Part shown: positions 61,708-64,000 of the stretch, one piece after another
Position numbering within the stretch: position 1 is the stretch's first letter
Layout: the number at the start of each line of letters is the position of its first letter
NCBI GenBank assembly: GCA_904063045.1
Contig: CAJFCJ010000004.1
Span: 609,498-673,497 of the forward strand
Direction: 5' to 3'
Length of the DNA stretch: 64,000 bases
Origin: Dimorphilus gyrociliatus
Lineage: Eukaryota > Annelida > Polychaeta > Dinophilidae
Translations under genes and position numbers: made by a program
The notes under the pieces: generated by a model
The model's input: the letters and a program-made list of their open reading frames with translations, nothing else
What the model was told of the DNA's origin: nothing
Database searches by the model: none

Positions 61708-62397
61708 GCTATAAAAGACAAAAGTAATCTTTTTAATAAGAAACTAAAGAAAAAGTGGAAAAAATCAACAAGATAATTTTGTTTTTTTATTTTATATATT
61801 CATATTTTAATGATTAAATATCATTCATAAATTAGCTTTGTTACGTGTGGCTTTTATAGAACATAAAATACATTTCTGAACAATCCTCGTTAATGATTTT
61901 AAAAGTCTGTTGATTTATATTTTATTTTTCTGGTATCTACAACAAGATTCGTTCTAAGGAAAGTCAAACAATAGTTTAAAGTAACTGAAAATCCAGTTTC
62001 CTAGGTGCAGGTAATTGAGAACAAATTATGTTTTTACTTTTTAGAGTAGTTGTAGAATATGTGTTTTCTTTTATAGTGAGTCTATTAATATAACAATTAA
62101 TCAAAGGTATCCTTTTATAAATGTACACCTATAATTACGGCTTATCGCGCCCTCTAGTGGTTAGTACACCACGTGGAATATTTCGCCCTCGATTCGGTCG
62201 AACAGCGGAAAGTAAGGTTCTGATTAATATGATGAGAAAAAATTTCACATTTATTTAATTTTCAAAGATAGCTAAACAACTAGCCTTTTAAAAGTCTGAT
62301 AATCTTTTTACAATATTTTCTAGCAAGCAGAAAAGGGTTTTTTCCGATCATCCTCAAATTGAGCGATAATTAGTCTAATACTTGAATATCTTCCACA
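61708..62397. other. Intergenic region before NUP50
   Basis: Mostly AT-rich. A GC-richer patch at 62140-62215 contains an exact CTCF-core match and GATTCGGTCGAACAGCGG and is probably the NUP50 promoter region. Confidence 0.5.
62149..62160 (-). promoter_or_regulatory. CTCF core motif, 12 of 12 match
   Basis: GCCCTCTAGTGG is the exact complement form of CCASYAGRKGGC; the preceding CGC extends the match. About 240 bp before the NUP50 ATG. Confidence 0.5.
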
Positions 62398-63990
62398 ATG
62401 GCCAAAAGAACTGCCGAAAAAGACCTGAACAGAGATAACTGGGATCAAGATGAAGAAAAAGTATGGAACATTTTTCATGTACTTGACTTATTTAACATAT
62501 ATTTTATAATTATAAATAGGAAGAAGCTGGAGTATTTAAAAGAGCTGCTGATAGTGAATTACAAAAGCGCGTTATAAAGCATGCTAAGAGATCTAATTTG
62601 GTTAGTATTTATAATCGGGTTGTAATCTAAAACATCTAAAGTAAGCTATTTCTTAGGGTGCTGAAAAACCAACAGGACTGTTTAAATCCGTCTCTCTTAT
62701 AAACTCAGATGACTCTAGCAAAGAAAAACTTTTCGAATTTGGAAAGAATACTAGCTCAGCCGCAAATTTTACATTTGCGTTTAATGACCCAAAGAAGAGC
62801 ACACCTGATGTTACGCCAACAACAACTGCACCGGATGTCACCAGCGATATCAGAAATCCTCCTGATGTCGCTAAGGAGAGCTTATCTATAAAGCAATTAC
62901 CTGATGTAGCAATGGAATCATCTGGTTCTTCTAACAATGAAACTGCAGAATTAAAGGCTGCTATTCGTGAGTTAAACTCATCCTTTAAGAAATGGATCGA
63001 ACAGCAGTTGAAAGAAGATGAACTTATCAACATTGCCCCTTCATGTCAAAGTTACATCGATCATATTGCGAAATTGAAATCCAAATATTCAGAATTTTCC
63101 AAAATATTTGTAGAAAACGGAGGAAGTCTACCAAATGGAGGAAAGAATTCATTTTCATTTAATAAACCAGAAAAAGAAAAGAGTAAGTAAAATCTTTGAA
63201 AATTAATGTTCAAAGAATAAAAGAACCTTGTTGTAAATGCAGAAGCAGCGGAAGGTCCAAAGCTGACCTTTCATATAAAGGACTGTGACACCAAAACACC
63301 ATTTAGTAATTTAAAGCGTAAGTTAAATAATATCTCTTATTCAGAATGAGTTATGATTGAATTGTGAAAATATTATCCTTTTTGCTTAAAGCTGTTGACA
63401 CGAGTACTTTTAAATTTGGACCTACTTCTTCCACAAGTAAGTAATAAACTAATATTAGGAATTCTTGTGAATTTACTTGCAATCGCTTTTTTTTCCAACT
63501 ATAGCTGATAAAACACCCCAGACAAGCAAAAATGATAACGAAGAGGACTACGTTCCGCCTGAACCTGAGAAAAAGGTCCTTGCGGAAGAGGGATCTAAAT
63601 TTTCCGTGAAGTTCGTTATATTTAACATTTCTAGACTTTATAAAATTGTTAATATTATCCACCTACAGAGTGAAAATGTACTTTATGATAGAAAAAACTT
63701 GGATGGATAGAGGTACTGGAATGGCATTTCTTAAACCTCTAGAGAATAGTGCACAGCTGATTGTTCGAGCAGAGAATACCTTAGGTACAATTATGCTCAA
63801 CAATGTATTAAAGAAGGAATTGAAAATGACCAAATCTGGAGATAAAGCTTTTAGCTTTGTAACTGTACCAAATCCTCCAGTAGAACCTAAGAATCCGGAA
63901 AAAGCATTTCCGATTTTGCTTCGTGTTAAAACTAAGGAATTACGAGATGAATTTTTGAAGAACATTGACGAAATGAAAAATACGGAATGA
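62398..63990 (+). CDS. NUP50: Nucleoporin 50 with C-terminal Ran-binding domain, 405 aa
   Basis: Nuclear-basket FG nucleoporin that helps importin-alpha cargo release. Exons 62398-62460, 62520-62600, 62657-63182, 63243-63317, 63392-63436, 63505-63610 and 63669-63990; phases agree. The N-terminus MAKRTAEKDLNRDNWDQDEE is the importin-alpha-binding segment, followed by KRAADSELQKRVIKHAKRSN. The middle is Ser/Thr/Pro-rich with a few FG-type motifs (FEFGK, FKFGP). The C-terminal third is a RanBD1 domain (YFMIEKTWMDRGTGMAFLKP, LIVRAENTLGTIMLNN, ELRDEFLKNIDEM). The last donor (GTGAA|GTTCGT) is weak but the frame and homology support it. TGA at 63988 lies 10 bp before the window end. Confidence 0.93.
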
Positions 63991-64000
63991 TCAAATGAAA

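Noticed and set aside
1-64000. Transposable elements and CRISPR arrays
   Set aside because: I saw no reverse transcriptase, transposase, long terminal repeats or target-site duplications, and no regularly spaced repeats with unique spacers; the repeats visible are simple sequence.

Overview
This is a stretch of a compact, AT-rich animal nuclear genome. The evidence is many-exon genes with GT-AG introns mostly 55-240 bp long, closely packed neighbours on both strands, a eukaryotic tRNA with internal pol III boxes, and animal-specific genes (protocadherins, alpha-catenin, exportin-7, NUP50). The very short introns and the protocadherin ectodomains encoded mostly in one large exon fit a lophotrochozoan with a reduced genome, for example a small annelid. 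That placement is inference.

Layout. 1-1465: 3' end of exportin-7 (+). 2236-3039: a three-exon orphan protein (-). 3.0-37 kb: a sparse neighbourhood with three seven-cadherin-repeat protocadherins: Pcdh-A (-, 8775-12568), Pcdh-B (+, 19803-22353) and Pcdh-C (+, 32579-36933). Long non-coding DNA between them holds microsatellites, GC-richer islands, copies of the palindrome GTCACGTGAC, CTCF-like cores, a tandem CRE and a perfect DR1. 37.9-42.0 kb: a cell-surface protein with signal peptide, VWA, two EGF repeats, one membrane span and a cytoplasmic profilin-like domain. 43.4-45.2 kb: a divergent rhodopsin-class GPCR. 45750-45821: tRNA-Cys(GCA). 47.2-47.8 kb: SKP1 (-). 49.9-50.5 kb: EFCAB10 (+). 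52.2-52.6 kb: a Fos/ATF3-like bZIP (+). 53.1-54.4 kb: CDK9 (-). 54.8-60.2 kb: alpha-catenin (-), 15 coding exons. 60.6-61.7 kb: a secreted CxxC-repeat protein (+). 62.4-64.0 kb: NUP50 (+).

Themes. Several loci concern adhesion and its link to actin: three protocadherins, alpha-catenin with two candidate alternative last exons, and the VWA-EGF receptor that appears fused to profilin. From 47 kb on the genes are mostly housekeeping (SKP1, CDK9, NUP50). The most unusual observations are the receptor-profilin fusion, the second terminal exon of alpha-catenin (which would replace the actin-binding tail with a different one), and the palindrome placed at the presumed promoters of the three protocadherins. 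Exon joins were read by eye from splice signals and reading-frame phase. Every assembled CDS sums to a multiple of three except the GPCR, where one junction is unresolved.
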